From JABAYQ01 sp049890095 (lineage in GTDB: Bacteria > Bacteroidota > Bacteroidia > Flavobacteriales > UBA7312), in NCBI GenBank assembly GCA_049890095.1, contig JBMHCD010000007.1, forward strand, positions 1 through 64,000: a DNA stretch of 64,000 bases. Direction: 5' to 3'. The notes below the pieces were generated by a model. That model searched no databases. It was not told the DNA's origin and worked only from the letters and a program-made list of their open reading frames with translations. How positions within the stretch are numbered: the first letter of the stretch is position 1; every line of letters starts with the position of its first letter. Position numbers and translations under genes: made by a program. Positions 9,338 to 18,461 of this stretch are shown one piece after another.

Positions 9338-11341
9338 TTATTTATAACTTCTTTGTTTTAATTCTATATTTTCAAACACCAATTCTTCTTTATGTAAATT
9401 TGCTTGAGAAGGCACGCCGGTAAACTCCCAAGCAGAAACATAAGCATAATCCTTATCGTTTCTTAAGGCTTCCCCTTCTTCAGTTTGTGATTCTTCTCTA
9501 AAATGACCTCCACACGATTCTTCTCTATCTAATGCATCTTTACACATTAACTCACCAAGCTCTAAAAAGTCAGCTACTCTACCTGCTTTTTCTAACTCTT
9601 GATTTAGTTCATTTTGTCCACCAGGGATTAAAACATCATTCCAAAATTCATCTCTTAAAGCCGTTACTTCAGTAATAGCTTTAAGCAACCCTTCTTTACT
9701 TCTAGACATTCCACATTCATTCCAAATAATTTTACCTAATTTTTTATGAAAATAATCTACAGTTTTAGACCCTTTGTTATTAATTAACTTTTCTATTCTT
9801 TCTTTTGCTTGTGTTGCCGCTAAATCAAACTCTGGTAAATCGGTAGATATAGGACCTGTTCGGATATCATCAGCTAAAAAATTTCCAATAGTATATGGTA
9901 ACACAAAATAACCGTCTGCAAGGCCTTGCATAAGAGCCGATGCACCAAGTCTATTTGAACCATGATCTGAGAAATTTGCTTCTCCACATGCATATAATCC
10001 AGGAATAGTCGTCATCAAATTATAATCTACCCAAATTCCTCCCATCGTATAATGTACAGCAGGAAAAATTTTCATTGGTGTTTCATATGGGTTGTCATCT
10101 GTAATTTTTTCGTACATCTGAAATAAATTACCATACTTACTTCTAACAACCGCCTTACCCAACTTCAGAATTAAAGACTTATCTTTTACATCTAAACCTT
10201 TGGTAGTTGCTTGTTCTGTTCCATACCTAATGATCGCAGATTCAAAATCTAAAAATACCGCTTCTCCTGTTTCATTAACACCAAAACCAGCATCACATCT
10301 TTCTTTTGCGGCTCTACTTGCCACATCTCTTGGAACTAAATTACCAAACGCAGGATACCTTCTTTCCAAATAATAGTCTCTATCTTCTTCTTTGATGTCT
10401 GTTGGACTAATTTTTCCTTTACGTAAAGCCTCAACATCTTCTTTTTTTATAGGAACCCAAATTCTACCATCATTTCTTAGGGACTCAGACATTAAAGTTA
10501 ACTTTGACTGATAATCACCAGAAACAGGAATGCAAGTTGGATGAATTTGAGTAAAACAAGGGTTTGCAAAAAATGCACCCTTTTTGTGAGCTTTCCATGC
10601 AGCCGTTACATTTGATCCCATTGCATTAGTTGACAAAAAGAATACATTTCCATATCCTCCTGAAGCTAATACAACAGCGTGAGCCGAATGCTTTTCGATT
10701 TCACCAGTAACAAGATTTCGAGCTATTATACCACGTGCCTTACCATCTACAATTACAACATCCAACATTTCATGTCGGTTGTACATTTTAATTTTTCCCT
10801 TATTAATTTGCCTTGACATTGCAGAATATGCACCTAACAAAAGTTGCTGACCGGTTTGACCTTTTGCATAAAAAGTTCTTGAAACTTGAACTCCACCAAA
10901 GGATCTATTATCCATTAATCCTCCATAATCACGAGCAAAAGGAACTCCTTGAGCAACACATTGATCAATAATATTAGCTGACACTTCTGCTAAACGATAA
11001 ACATTAGCTTCTCTTGATCGATAATCACCACCTTTTATGGTGTCATAAAACAAGCGATATGTCGAGTCTCCATCATTTTGATAATTTTTAGCAGCATTTA
11101 TACCACCTTGTGCAGCGATTGAATGGGCTCTTCTGGGAGAATCTTGAAAACAAAACGACTTCACATTATATCCCATTTCTGCTAAAGATGCAGCAGCAGA
11201 GCCGCCAGCCAGCCCAGTACCTACAACAATAACATCAATCAATCTTTTATTAGACGGATTGACTAATTTAACGTTATTTTTATGTCTAGTCCATTTTTCA
11301 GCTAACGGACCTTCAGGAATTTGTGCATTTAACTTGCTCAT
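9338..11341 (-). CDS. sdhA: succinate dehydrogenase flavoprotein subunit
   Basis: The FAD-binding catalytic subunit oxidises succinate to fumarate at the cytoplasmic face. The dinucleotide-binding motif V-V-G-T-G-L-A-G-G is at 39-47. The R-R-A-H-S-I-A-A-Q-G-G motif carries the probable covalent FAD histidine His73. The active-site M-G-G-I-W-V and S-N-R-L-G-A-S-A-L segments are present. The 667 residues include a C-terminal R-E-E-S-C-G-G-H-F-R-E region typical of B-type SdhA/FrdA. It lies between sdhC (6 bp) and sdhB (7 bp) in one operon. Confidence 0.97.
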   Translation of the reverse strand: MSKLNAQIPEGPLAEKWTRHKNNVKLVNPSNKRLIDVIVVGTGLAGGSAAASLAEMGYNVKSFCFQDSPRRAHSIAAQGGINAAKNYQNDGDSTYRLFYDTIKGGDYRSREANVYRLAEVSANIIDQCVAQGVPFARDYGGLMDNRSFGGVQVSRTFYAKGQTGQQLLLGAYSAMSRQINKGKIKMYNRHEMLDVVIVDGKARGIIARNLVTGEIEKHSAHAVVLASGGYGNVFFLSTNAMGSNVTAAWKAHKKGAFFANPCFTQIHPTCIPVSGDYQSKLTLMSESLRNDGRIWVPIKKEDVEALRKGKISPTDIKEEDRDYYLERRYPAFGNLVPRDVASRAAKERCDAGFGVNETGEAVFLDFESAIIRYGTEQATTKGLDVKDKSLILKLGKAVVRSKYGNLFQMYEKITDDNPYETPMKIFPAVHYTMGGIWVDYNLMTTIPGLYACGEANFSDHGSNRLGASALMQGLADGYFVLPYTIGNFLADDIRTGPISTDLPEFDLAATQAKERIEKLINNKGSKTVDYFHKKLGKIIWNECGMSRSKEGLLKAITEVTALRDEFWNDVLIPGGQNELNQELEKAGRVADFLELGELMCKDALDREESCGGHFREESQTEEGEALRNDKDYAYVSAWEFTGVPSQANLHKEELVFENIELKQRSYK

Positions 11342-11347
11342 ATTTTT

Positions 11348-12022
11348 TTATCTAAAAAAGTAAATAACAACAGGGATTACAGCAAAAGCTGCCGGAATAG
11401 CAATACCGAAAAATAGACCTGTAATTTTTATTATCGAATTTAATTTTGGGTGATTAACTCCTAGAGTTTGAAATGCACTAGAGAAACCATGGGATAAATG
11501 AAGTGCTATAGCAATCATTGAAACAACATATAGTAAAACATACCACAGTTGTTTAAATGCCTCAGTTGTTATTAAGTATAAATCTTTAAGTCCATTTTTA
11601 TCAGTTGGAACTGTGCCAAAATGCATCTCGTACCAAAAGCTTCTCATGTGAACAACTAAAAACAACAATAAAACTACACCTAAAAAACCCATATTTCTAG
11701 AAGTCCAATTTGAATTTGCACTTGGCTTATTGTAAGCATATTTGACAGGTCGAGCTTTTTTATTTTGAATAGTTAATAAAATACCGTCTACAGCATGAAA
11801 CAATATACTAAAGTAAGTAATGTAGGATAAGATTTTTACGATTGGGTTGGTCGTCATAAATCTGGCGTACTCATTAAACTGCGTACTAGCTTGCTCTGCC
11901 GGTAGTAATAATTGCAAGTTACCTAATAAATGACCCAACAAAAAAGTACACAAAAACAATCCAGTAGCGGACATCCAATACTTTTTTGCTAGAGAAGATT
12001 TGATCAAAACGGATTTGCTCAT
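11348..12022 (-). CDS. sdhC: succinate dehydrogenase cytochrome b subunit, B-type
   Basis: This 224-residue membrane anchor has about five hydrophobic helices (near 15-35, 65-85, 110-130, 155-178 and 200-222). Histidines inside or next to helices (H31, H76, H124, H173 region) are suited to two b hemes. A single large anchor with no separate SdhD is diagnostic of B-type complex II, which reacts with menaquinone. It is the first gene of sdhCAB. A good promoter (TTG, 20-nt spacer, TAAATTTG) lies just upstream on the minus strand. Confidence 0.93.
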   Translation of the reverse strand: MSKSVLIKSSLAKKYWMSATGLFLCTFLLGHLLGNLQLLLPAEQASTQFNEYARFMTTNPIVKILSYITYFSILFHAVDGILLTIQNKKARPVKYAYNKPSANSNWTSRNMGFLGVVLLLFLVVHMRSFWYEMHFGTVPTDKNGLKDLYLITTEAFKQLWYVLLYVVSMIAIALHLSHGFSSAFQTLGVNHPKLNSIIKITGLFFGIAIPAAFAVIPVVIYFFR

Positions 12023-12042
12023 AAATTATAAATTTTGATTTA

Positions 12043-12073
12043 CAAATTTAACATGGAAAAGACATAAAAACAA
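12043..12073 (-). promoter_or_regulatory. sdhCAB promoter
   Basis: On the minus strand, TTG (12073-12071) is followed by a 20-nt spacer and TAAATTTG (12050-12043). This matches the Bacteroidota housekeeping promoter (TTTG/TTG near -33, TAnnTTTG near -7) in sequence and spacing. The predicted leader to the sdhC ATG is about 15-18 nt. Confidence 0.75.
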
Positions 12074-12110
12074 CTCTTTTAGCTCAAAAATTCTAACAGT
12101 AAAAAAATTA

Positions 12111-12150
12111 GATATTTGAAAATAAAGTAATTAAATTTGATTCAAATATC
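12111..12150 (+). promoter_or_regulatory. pepP-like gene promoter flanked by a 10-bp inverted repeat
   Basis: TAAATTTG (12132-12139) is an exact -7 element 17 nt before the ATG. It lies between the perfect inverted arms GATATTTGAA (12111-12120) and TTCAAATATC (12141-12150). The arms could form a regulator-binding dyad or an RNA hairpin at the start of the transcript. Confidence 0.6.
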
Positions 12151-12156
12151 GAAACA

Positions 12157-13452
12157 ATGAAATACGACAAAATATCTAATCAACTTTTTATATATAACAG
12201 AAAGCAATTAGCAAAGAAAATGTCTGCCAATTCTTTAGCAATATTTTACTCAAATGATCAAATGCCTACAAATGCAGATGGCACTATGCCTTTCAAACAA
12301 AACAGCGATTTATTTTGGCTTACTGGAGTTGATCAAGAAGATAGTATTCTAATACTATATTGTGATGAAAATGCTGAAGCGAATGAAATTTTATTTGTCA
12401 AAGAAACAAGCGAATTAATCGCAATTTGGGAAGGTGAAAAACTTAGTAAAGACGAAGCATTTAACACATCAGGTATAAAAAATGTTTTATGGAACGATCA
12501 ATTTGAAACGAAACTTGATCAATTAATAAACCAATGCAAAATTGTTTATTTAAACAGTAATGAACATAGTAGAGCAAGCTCAAAGGTAGAAACTCAGACT
12601 GATAGAATGAACAAATGGTTCAAAGAAAAATACGAGTCTAAAAAAATTGAGTTCAAAAAAATTGCACCACATATGCATGATCTGAGAGCTGTAAAGAGTA
12701 AAACAGAAATAGATTTGATGCAATTAGCTTGTAATATAACCGAATCCGGTTTCAAACGAGTTTTAAAATTCGTTAAACCTGGGGTTACTGAATTTGAAAT
12801 AGAAGCCGAATTCATGCACGAATTTTTAAGAAAAAAATCTAAAGGATTTGCATACGAACCAATTATTGCGTCAGGTAGAAATGCATGTGTATTGCACTAT
12901 ATTGACAATAACAAAGAATGTAAAAATGGAGATTTGATATTAATGGATGTTGGCGCTGAATACGCCAATTACGCATCAGATATGACAAGGTGTATTCCTG
13001 TAAACGGAACTTTTTCAGAACGCCAAAAACAAGTTTATAACGCCGTTTTGAGAGTGATGAAAGAAGCAACTTCGATGCTAAGACCTGGCACAATGCTATC
13101 GGATTATCATAAAGAAGTTGGTTTAGTTATGCAATCGGAATTGATAGGCTTAGGTCTAATGGATCACCACGACGTAAGCAAACAGGATCCTGAAAAACCT
13201 GCTTATAAAAAATACTTTATGCATGGAACAAGTCACTTCTTAGGTCTAGATGTTCATGATGTTGGACTTTGGGACAAGCCAATAAGTGAAGGAATGGTGT
13301 TCACTTGTGAGCCAGGAATTTACATATTAGAAGAAAATTTAGGCATAAGACTAGAAAATGATTTATTAATCACAAAAAATGAACCATTCGATTTAATGAA
13401 AAATATTCCTATTGAAGCAGATGAAATAGAATATTTGATGAACAAAAACTAA
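12157..13452 (+). CDS. pepP: Xaa-Pro aminopeptidase (M24B)
   Basis: A cytosolic metallopeptidase that removes an N-terminal residue preceding proline. The N-terminal aminopeptidase-P domain spans about residues 5-140 and the pita-bread catalytic domain about 175-430. The five metal ligands are recognisable: Asp264 and Asp275 (M-D-V-G-A-E-Y ... A-S-D), His360 (H-G-T-S-H-F-L-G-L-D), Glu385 (C-E-P-G-I-Y) and Glu400 (G-I-R-L-E-N-D). The length of 431 is normal. It is transcribed divergently from sdhCAB and ends 10 bp from thiL, tail-to-tail. I take the symbol from E. coli PepP; the paralogue assignment is less certain than the family. Confidence 0.93.
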   Translation: MKYDKISNQLFIYNRKQLAKKMSANSLAIFYSNDQMPTNADGTMPFKQNSDLFWLTGVDQEDSILILYCDENAEANEILFVKETSELIAIWEGEKLSKDEAFNTSGIKNVLWNDQFETKLDQLINQCKIVYLNSNEHSRASSKVETQTDRMNKWFKEKYESKKIEFKKIAPHMHDLRAVKSKTEIDLMQLACNITESGFKRVLKFVKPGVTEFEIEAEFMHEFLRKKSKGFAYEPIIASGRNACVLHYIDNNKECKNGDLILMDVGAEYANYASDMTRCIPVNGTFSERQKQVYNAVLRVMKEATSMLRPGTMLSDYHKEVGLVMQSELIGLGLMDHHDVSKQDPEKPAYKKYFMHGTSHFLGLDVHDVGLWDKPISEGMVFTCEPGIYILEENLGIRLENDLLITKNEPFDLMKNIPIEADEIEYLMNKN

Positions 13453-13462
13453 CTGATTATTT

Positions 13463-14512
13463 TTACTTTATCGAATTCCATCCCTGAGCCTCTAATTTAT
13501 GTACAGATTCATCCTTAGCAATAAGTATTGTTCCTGAAGAAGAATCCGTAATATGACCAATGATTGTGAAGTCAGGATCATCTTTTATTTTATCGTATTC
13601 TTTTTGGCTTATCGTAAAAAGCAATTCGTAATCTTCCCCACCGTTCAATGCACATGTTGTAGGAGATAAATTAAACTCCTCGGCTGCAGATATTGTTGCA
13701 AAGTCTACAGGTAGCTTCTGTTCGTAAATAGCACAACCGACTTTCGATTTATTGCAAATATGAAGCAATTCAGAAGATAATCCGTCTGAAATATCAATCA
13801 TAGAAGTAGGAATAATATTTTTGTCTAACAAAACATCAATAATATCTTTCCTTGCTTCTGTCTTAAGCTGTCTTTGTAATACATAATCTTTGTTTTGTAG
13901 GTCTGGTTGCATGTTAGGATTGACTTTAAAAACTTCCTTTTCTCTTTCTAAAAGCTGTAATCCAATATATGCCCCTCCTAAATCTCCACTCACCACAATT
14001 AAATCGTGTTCTTTAGCACCTTTTCGATATGCTATTTTATCTTTGTCTACCCTTCCAACTGCTGTAACAGAAATACTAATTCCGGATAAAGATGAAGTGG
14101 TGTCACCTCCTACTAAATCTACGTCATAATGAGCACATGCTAAACGAATTCCAAGATATAATTCTTCAATGGCTTCCAAAGTAAATCGATTTGAAACAGC
14201 AATGCTAACCGTTATTTGTTCTGCAATTCCGTTCATAGCACAAACATCTGAAACATTCACAGCAACTAATTTATACCCTAAGTGTTTAAGAGGAGTATAT
14301 GTCAAATCAAAATGAATTCCTTCAACTAACATATCAGTACTTATAAGCTGAAAACAATCGCCTATGTCAATAACTGCACAATCATCTCCAACTCCACATA
14401 CAGTATTCTTATTTTTAATTGAAAAATCTTTAGTGATATGATCAATTAACTTAAACTCTCCAATCTCAGAAATTGAAGTTCTAGCCTGATTTTTGTCTTC
14501 AAATAAACTCAT
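13463..14512 (-). CDS. thiL: thiamine-monophosphate kinase
   Basis: An ATP-dependent kinase making thiamine diphosphate from thiamine monophosphate. It belongs to the PurM-like fold: G-V-G-D-D-C-A-V-I near residues 40-48 binds Mg-ATP, and further motifs are S-T-D-M-L-V-E-G-I-H-F, V-G-G-D-T-T and I-D-I-S-D-G-L-S. The chosen ATG at 14512 gives MSLFEDKNQ..., matching the family start. A longer form starting at 14554 would add 14 unlikely residues and run across the -7 promoter element. It is divergent from the suf operon. Confidence 0.92.
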   Translation of the reverse strand: MSLFEDKNQARTSISEIGEFKLIDHITKDFSIKNKNTVCGVGDDCAVIDIGDCFQLISTDMLVEGIHFDLTYTPLKHLGYKLVAVNVSDVCAMNGIAEQITVSIAVSNRFTLEAIEELYLGIRLACAHYDVDLVGGDTTSSLSGISISVTAVGRVDKDKIAYRKGAKEHDLIVVSGDLGGAYIGLQLLEREKEVFKVNPNMQPDLQNKDYVLQRQLKTEARKDIIDVLLDKNIIPTSMIDISDGLSSELLHICNKSKVGCAIYEQKLPVDFATISAAEEFNLSPTTCALNGGEDYELLFTISQKEYDKIKDDPDFTIIGHITDSSSGTILIAKDESVHKLEAQGWNSIK

Positions 14513-14516
14513 GTGA

Positions 14517-14524
14517 CAAAAATA
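14517..14524 (-). promoter_or_regulatory. thiL -7 element, 4 nt before the ATG
   Basis: TATTTTTG on the minus strand is an exact TAnnTTTG, and only 4 nt (14513-14516) separate its last G from the thiL start codon. This predicts a leaderless or almost leaderless transcript. No well-spaced TTG was found upstream. Confidence 0.6.
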
Positions 14525-14583
14525 CATCAATAAATAATATATTTTAGTAGTCAATTATTGTTAATAATAATTTATAAATTTTG

Positions 14584-14591
14584 TACCTTTG
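14584..14591 (+). promoter_or_regulatory. suf operon -7 element
   Basis: TACCTTTG matches TAnnTTTG exactly and lies 23 nt before the TTG start codon of the sufA-like gene. A TTG at 14558-14560 is a possible -33 element with a slightly long 23-nt spacer. It probably drives the whole SUF operon. Confidence 0.65.
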
Positions 14592-14614
14592 CAACCTAAT
14601 AAACAATCATAATT

Positions 14615-14941
14615 TTGATAGAAGTTAGTCAACAAGCAAAAGAAAAGCTAATCGCTTTAATTAAAGAAGAAGGTCACAGCCAAGACGTGTTCATCCGTGT
14701 AGGTGTTAATAGTGGAGGTTGTTCAGGTTTATCTTACGATCTGAAAATAGACCATAATCAAAATGAAGACGATAAGCTTTTTGAGGATAACGGCATCAAA
14801 ATATTGGTTAATAAAAAAAGCTTTCTTTATTTGATAGGAACAACTCTTGAGTACTCTGGCGGACTAAATGGCAAAGGATTTGTATTCAATAATCCTAATG
14901 CCTCAAGAACTTGTGGTTGTGGAGAAAGTTTTGCAGTCTAA
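14615..14941 (+). CDS. sufA: HesB/IscA/SufA-type iron-sulfur carrier
   Basis: A 108-residue A-type carrier with the three cluster-binding cysteines Cys36 (G-G-C-S-G-L) and Cys100/Cys102 (T-C-G-C-G-E-S-F). It accepts Fe-S clusters from the SufBCD scaffold and passes them to apoproteins. No ATG precedes the conserved start, so the TTG at 14615 is the best initiator and gives the family-typical MIEVSQQAKEKL. It is the first gene of the suf operon, 18 bp before sufB. It could equally be named iscA/erpA-like; the operon context favours sufA. Confidence 0.88.
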   Translation: MIEVSQQAKEKLIALIKEEGHSQDVFIRVGVNSGGCSGLSYDLKIDHNQNEDDKLFEDNGIKILVNKKSFLYLIGTTLEYSGGLNGKGFVFNNPNASRTCGCGESFAV

Positions 14942-14959
14942 TTTAAACATAATTTCAAT

Positions 14960-16402
14960 TTGACGGAGGAGGATAAAATATTAGAAGAAGTAACTGGAGC
15001 TGAATATAAATATGGTTTTACTACCAACATTGAGAGCGATAAAATAGGTAAGGGTCTTAATGAAGACGTCATACGTATTATTTCTGCAAAAAAAAATGAA
15101 CCCGATTGGTTACTTGAAAGAAGATTAAAAGCTTTTGAAGTTTGGAAAAAAATGGATGAGCCTGACTGGGCAAATGTCAATTATGAAAAACCAAACTATC
15201 AAGATATTATTTATTATGCTGCCCCTAAGCAAAAAAAGAAGTTGGAAAGTCTAGATGATCTGGATCCTGAAATGCGAAAAACTTTTGAAAAGCTTGGTAT
15301 TTCATTAGACGAACAAAAAAGATTAGCCGGTGTAGCTGTCGACTTTGTGATGGACAGTGTGTCTGTTGCAACCAGTTTTAAAGATAAATTATTAGAATTA
15401 GGCATTATTTTTTGTTCAATAAGCGAAGCTGTAAACGAACATCCTGAACTTGTTAAAAAGTATTTGGGTACTGTTGTACCAACTGGTGACAACTTTTTTT
15501 CGGCTTTAAATTCTGCTGTGTTTACAGACGGTTCTTTTTGTTACATTCCGAAAGGAGTAAAATGTCCTATGGAACTATCGACCTACTTCAGAATTAATGA
15601 AGCTGGTACAGGTCAATTCGAACGAACATTACTTATTGCTGACGAAGGAAGTTATGTAAGTTATTTAGAGGGTTGTACTGCTCCAATGCGAGATGAAAAC
15701 CAACTCCATGCAGCAGTTGTTGAATTAATTGCATTAGATGATGCAGAAATAAAATACTCAACAGTTCAAAACTGGTACCCTGGAGATGAAAATGGTAAGG
15801 GTGGTGTTTTCAACTTTGTTACCAAAAGAGGTATTTGTCATGAGCGATCTAAAATATCATGGACACAAGTAGAAACAGGTTCAGCTGTCACTTGGAAATA
15901 TCCTTCATGTATTTTGAAAGGTAATGATTCAGTTGGTGAATTTTATTCTGTAGCCGTTACTAACAATATGCAGCAAGCTGATACGGGAACAAAAATGATT
16001 CATGTCGGTAAAAACTCTAAAAGCACTATCATTTCAAAAGGGATATGTGCAGGAAAAAGTGAAGGTTCATATAGAGGTTTGGTAAAAATTATGAAAACCG
16101 CTGAGAATGCTAGAAATTTTTCTCAATGCGACTCTTTACTTATGGGAGATAAATGTGGATCTCACACCTTTCCGTACATTGAAGTAAAAAATAAATCCGC
16201 CAAGATTGAACATGAAGCTACTACTTCAAAGATTGGAGAAGATCAGATTTTTTATTGTAACCAAAGAGGTATTGGTACAGAAGAAGCTATTGCCCTTATT
16301 GTAAACGGCTATTGTAAAGATGTGTTAAACCAATTACCAATGGAATTTGCCGTCGAAGCACAAAAATTATTAGCAATTTCCTTAGAAGGAAGTGTTGGAT
16401 AA
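14960..16402 (+). CDS. sufB: Fe-S assembly scaffold subunit SufB
   Basis: This is the core scaffold of the SufBCD complex on which Fe-S clusters are built with sulfide delivered by SufS-SufE. The 480 residues match the usual SufB length. Typical segments include Y-K-Y-G-F-x-T-x-I-E-S-D near the start and the beta-helix region with K-R-G-I-C-H-E-R-S-K-I-S-W-T-Q-V-E-T-G-S-A. The C-terminus resembles L-P-M-E-F-A-V-E-A-Q-K-L. The only initiator that fits is the TTG at 14960; no ATG is nearby. It is followed after 11 bp by sufC. Confidence 0.95.
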   Translation: MTEEDKILEEVTGAEYKYGFTTNIESDKIGKGLNEDVIRIISAKKNEPDWLLERRLKAFEVWKKMDEPDWANVNYEKPNYQDIIYYAAPKQKKKLESLDDLDPEMRKTFEKLGISLDEQKRLAGVAVDFVMDSVSVATSFKDKLLELGIIFCSISEAVNEHPELVKKYLGTVVPTGDNFFSALNSAVFTDGSFCYIPKGVKCPMELSTYFRINEAGTGQFERTLLIADEGSYVSYLEGCTAPMRDENQLHAAVVELIALDDAEIKYSTVQNWYPGDENGKGGVFNFVTKRGICHERSKISWTQVETGSAVTWKYPSCILKGNDSVGEFYSVAVTNNMQQADTGTKMIHVGKNSKSTIISKGICAGKSEGSYRGLVKIMKTAENARNFSQCDSLLMGDKCGSHTFPYIEVKNKSAKIEHEATTSKIGEDQIFYCNQRGIGTEEAIALIVNGYCKDVLNQLPMEFAVEAQKLLAISLEGSVG

Positions 16403-16413
16403 AATTTATTTAT

Positions 16414-17175
16414 ATGTTAAAAATTAAAGAATTAAAAGCTGGTATTGAAGATAATAAAATTCTAAAAGGTATCAACTTAGAAATAAACAAAGGAGAAATT
16501 CATGCTATAATGGGACCTAATGGTTCAGGAAAAAGTACTCTTTCTTCCGTTATTACCGGACGGGAAGACTACGAAGTTAGTGGTGGCTCTATTGACTTTG
16601 AGGGACAGAGTATTTTAGAAATGAGTCCTGAAGAGAGGGCACACTTAGGTATCTTTTTATCTTTTCAATACCCAATAGAAATACCAGGTGTATCTGTTTC
16701 TAACTTCATCAAAACCTCTATCAATGAAAGTCGTAAAGCTAAAGGATTAGAACCTATGCCTGCAGGAGAAATGCTTAAAATGATGAGAGAGAAAATGGAA
16801 CTCTTGGACATAAAAAAAGGATTTTTGAGTAGATCTCTTAATCTTGGTTTTTCAGGAGGCGAAAAGAAAAGAAATGAAATTTTCCAATTAGCAACTTTAA
16901 TGCCTAAACTTGCTATTCTTGACGAAACAGATTCTGGCTTAGATATTGATGCTCTTAGAATTGTAGCAAATGGTATAAACAAGCTAAGAACTTCTGAAAA
17001 CGCTACAATAGTTATTACCCATTATCAACGTTTATTAGACTATATAGAGCCTGATTTTGTTCATGTCTTGTATAATGGAAAAATTATAAAATCAGGTACT
17101 AAAGATTTAGCTTTAGAGCTTGAGGAAAAAGGATATGATTGGATAATTAAAGAAACAGAATCTCAGTGCATTTAA
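16414..17175 (+). CDS. sufC: Fe-S assembly ATPase SufC
   Basis: An ABC-type ATPase that drives conformational change of SufB-SufD. It has no membrane domain. Walker A (G-P-N-G-S-G-K-S-T) is at 34-42, the signature is F-S-G-G-E-K-K-R, and the Walker B region is L-A-I-L-D-E-T-D-S-G-L-D with the SufC-type D-S-G-L-D-I-D-A. The length of 253 is normal. It starts with ATG, and its last 10 bp overlap the sufD start. Confidence 0.97.
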   Translation: MLKIKELKAGIEDNKILKGINLEINKGEIHAIMGPNGSGKSTLSSVITGREDYEVSGGSIDFEGQSILEMSPEERAHLGIFLSFQYPIEIPGVSVSNFIKTSINESRKAKGLEPMPAGEMLKMMREKMELLDIKKGFLSRSLNLGFSGGEKKRNEIFQLATLMPKLAILDETDSGLDIDALRIVANGINKLRTSENATIVITHYQRLLDYIEPDFVHVLYNGKIIKSGTKDLALELEEKGYDWIIKETESQCI

Positions 17176-18461
17176 AAGAAAAATTAAATATCGCTTTTGA
17201 GCAACACTCATCTGATCTATCGTTTATAGACAAAAGGAAAGAAAATTTTAGTCATTTCAATGAAATAGACTTTCCAACTATTAAACACGAAGAGTGGAAA
17301 TACACTAATTTACAGCCACTACTAAAACAAGAATTTGATTTAGAGACTGACCTTAACGACATCAATCATAATCAAATAAAGGAGTACATTCTAAATGAGT
17401 CTGACACTTATCTTTTGGTATTTGTAAACGGAGAGTTTAATATCGAGCTCTCAAGATTTGATAGTAAAAATGCTCACTTAAGTAGCCTAAAAAATGTTTC
17501 TTCGGATTACAAATCGTTAATCGAAAAATATTGGAATTCTTGTTTGCCAAAAAATGGAGATGCCTTTGTATCTCTTAATAACGCTTTAGCTCAAGAAGGT
17601 GCATTTGTTTATATTCCTAAAGGAGTAGTCTTAGATAAGCCAATACAAATTATATATGCTAGTACTGGTTCAAAACCTATGTTCCTTCAAACAAGAGCAT
17701 TAATTATTGCAGAAGAAAACTCACAAGTTCAAATTACGGAACGTCATCAGAACTTTAATGATAATGAAGTTTTTACAAATGCCCTATCCGAAATTATTGT
17801 TCATCAAAATGCAATTGTTGATTTTTATAAAATACAAAACGATAACAAAAAATGCTCTATTGTAGATAATACATGGATTAATCAATCTGAAAACTGTAAT
17901 TGCACAGTAGATACTTTCAGTTTTGGAGGTAAATTAATTAGAAATAATTTAACATTTAATCTAAAAGGTGAGCATAGTGAAAGTAATATGAGAGGGATAA
18001 CTCTTATAGGGCAGGATCAGTTAGTAGATCATCACACTCTTGCTGATCATGTTGTGCCAAATTGCCAAAGCAATGAACTTTACAAAGGAATTTTTGACTT
18101 AAACTCTAAGGGTGTGTTTAACGGAAAAGTTATGGTTCATCCACATGCTCAAAAAACAAACGCATTTCAATCAAACAATAATTTACTTCTGACTGATGAC
18201 GCCACTATTGATACTAAACCTCAATTAGAAATTTATGCCGATGACGTAGCTTGTAGTCACGGATGTACTGTAGGTCAATTAGATGATGAAGCATTATTTT
18301 ATTTAAGGTCAAGAGGAATTCCAAAAAAAGAAGCTCAAGCAATGTTGATGTATGCTTTTGCAAATGATGTTTTGAATAATGTAAAAATTGAAGAGCTTAA
18401 GAAAAAACTAAATTTAATTATCGCAGAAAAAATTGGTGTTAATTTAGATATAGAGTTATAA
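17166..18461 (+). CDS. sufD: Fe-S assembly subunit SufD
   Basis: SufB paralogue and partner in the SufBC2D scaffold, likely involved in iron entry. The 431 residues carry the SufBD beta-helix signatures I-T-L-I-G-Q-D-Q, H-H-T-L-A-D-H, G-V-F-N-G-K-V-M-V-H-P-H-A-Q-K-T-N-A and C-S-H-G-C-T-V-G-Q-L. The start codon is GTG (17166) inside the end of sufC, a coupled arrangement. The stop directly abuts the sufS ATG. Confidence 0.96.
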   Translation: MHLKEKLNIAFEQHSSDLSFIDKRKENFSHFNEIDFPTIKHEEWKYTNLQPLLKQEFDLETDLNDINHNQIKEYILNESDTYLLVFVNGEFNIELSRFDSKNAHLSSLKNVSSDYKSLIEKYWNSCLPKNGDAFVSLNNALAQEGAFVYIPKGVVLDKPIQIIYASTGSKPMFLQTRALIIAEENSQVQITERHQNFNDNEVFTNALSEIIVHQNAIVDFYKIQNDNKKCSIVDNTWINQSENCNCTVDTFSFGGKLIRNNLTFNLKGEHSESNMRGITLIGQDQLVDHHTLADHVVPNCQSNELYKGIFDLNSKGVFNGKVMVHPHAQKTNAFQSNNNLLLTDDATIDTKPQLEIYADDVACSHGCTVGQLDDEALFYLRSRGIPKKEAQAMLMYAFANDVLNNVKIEELKKKLNLIIAEKIGVNLDIEL

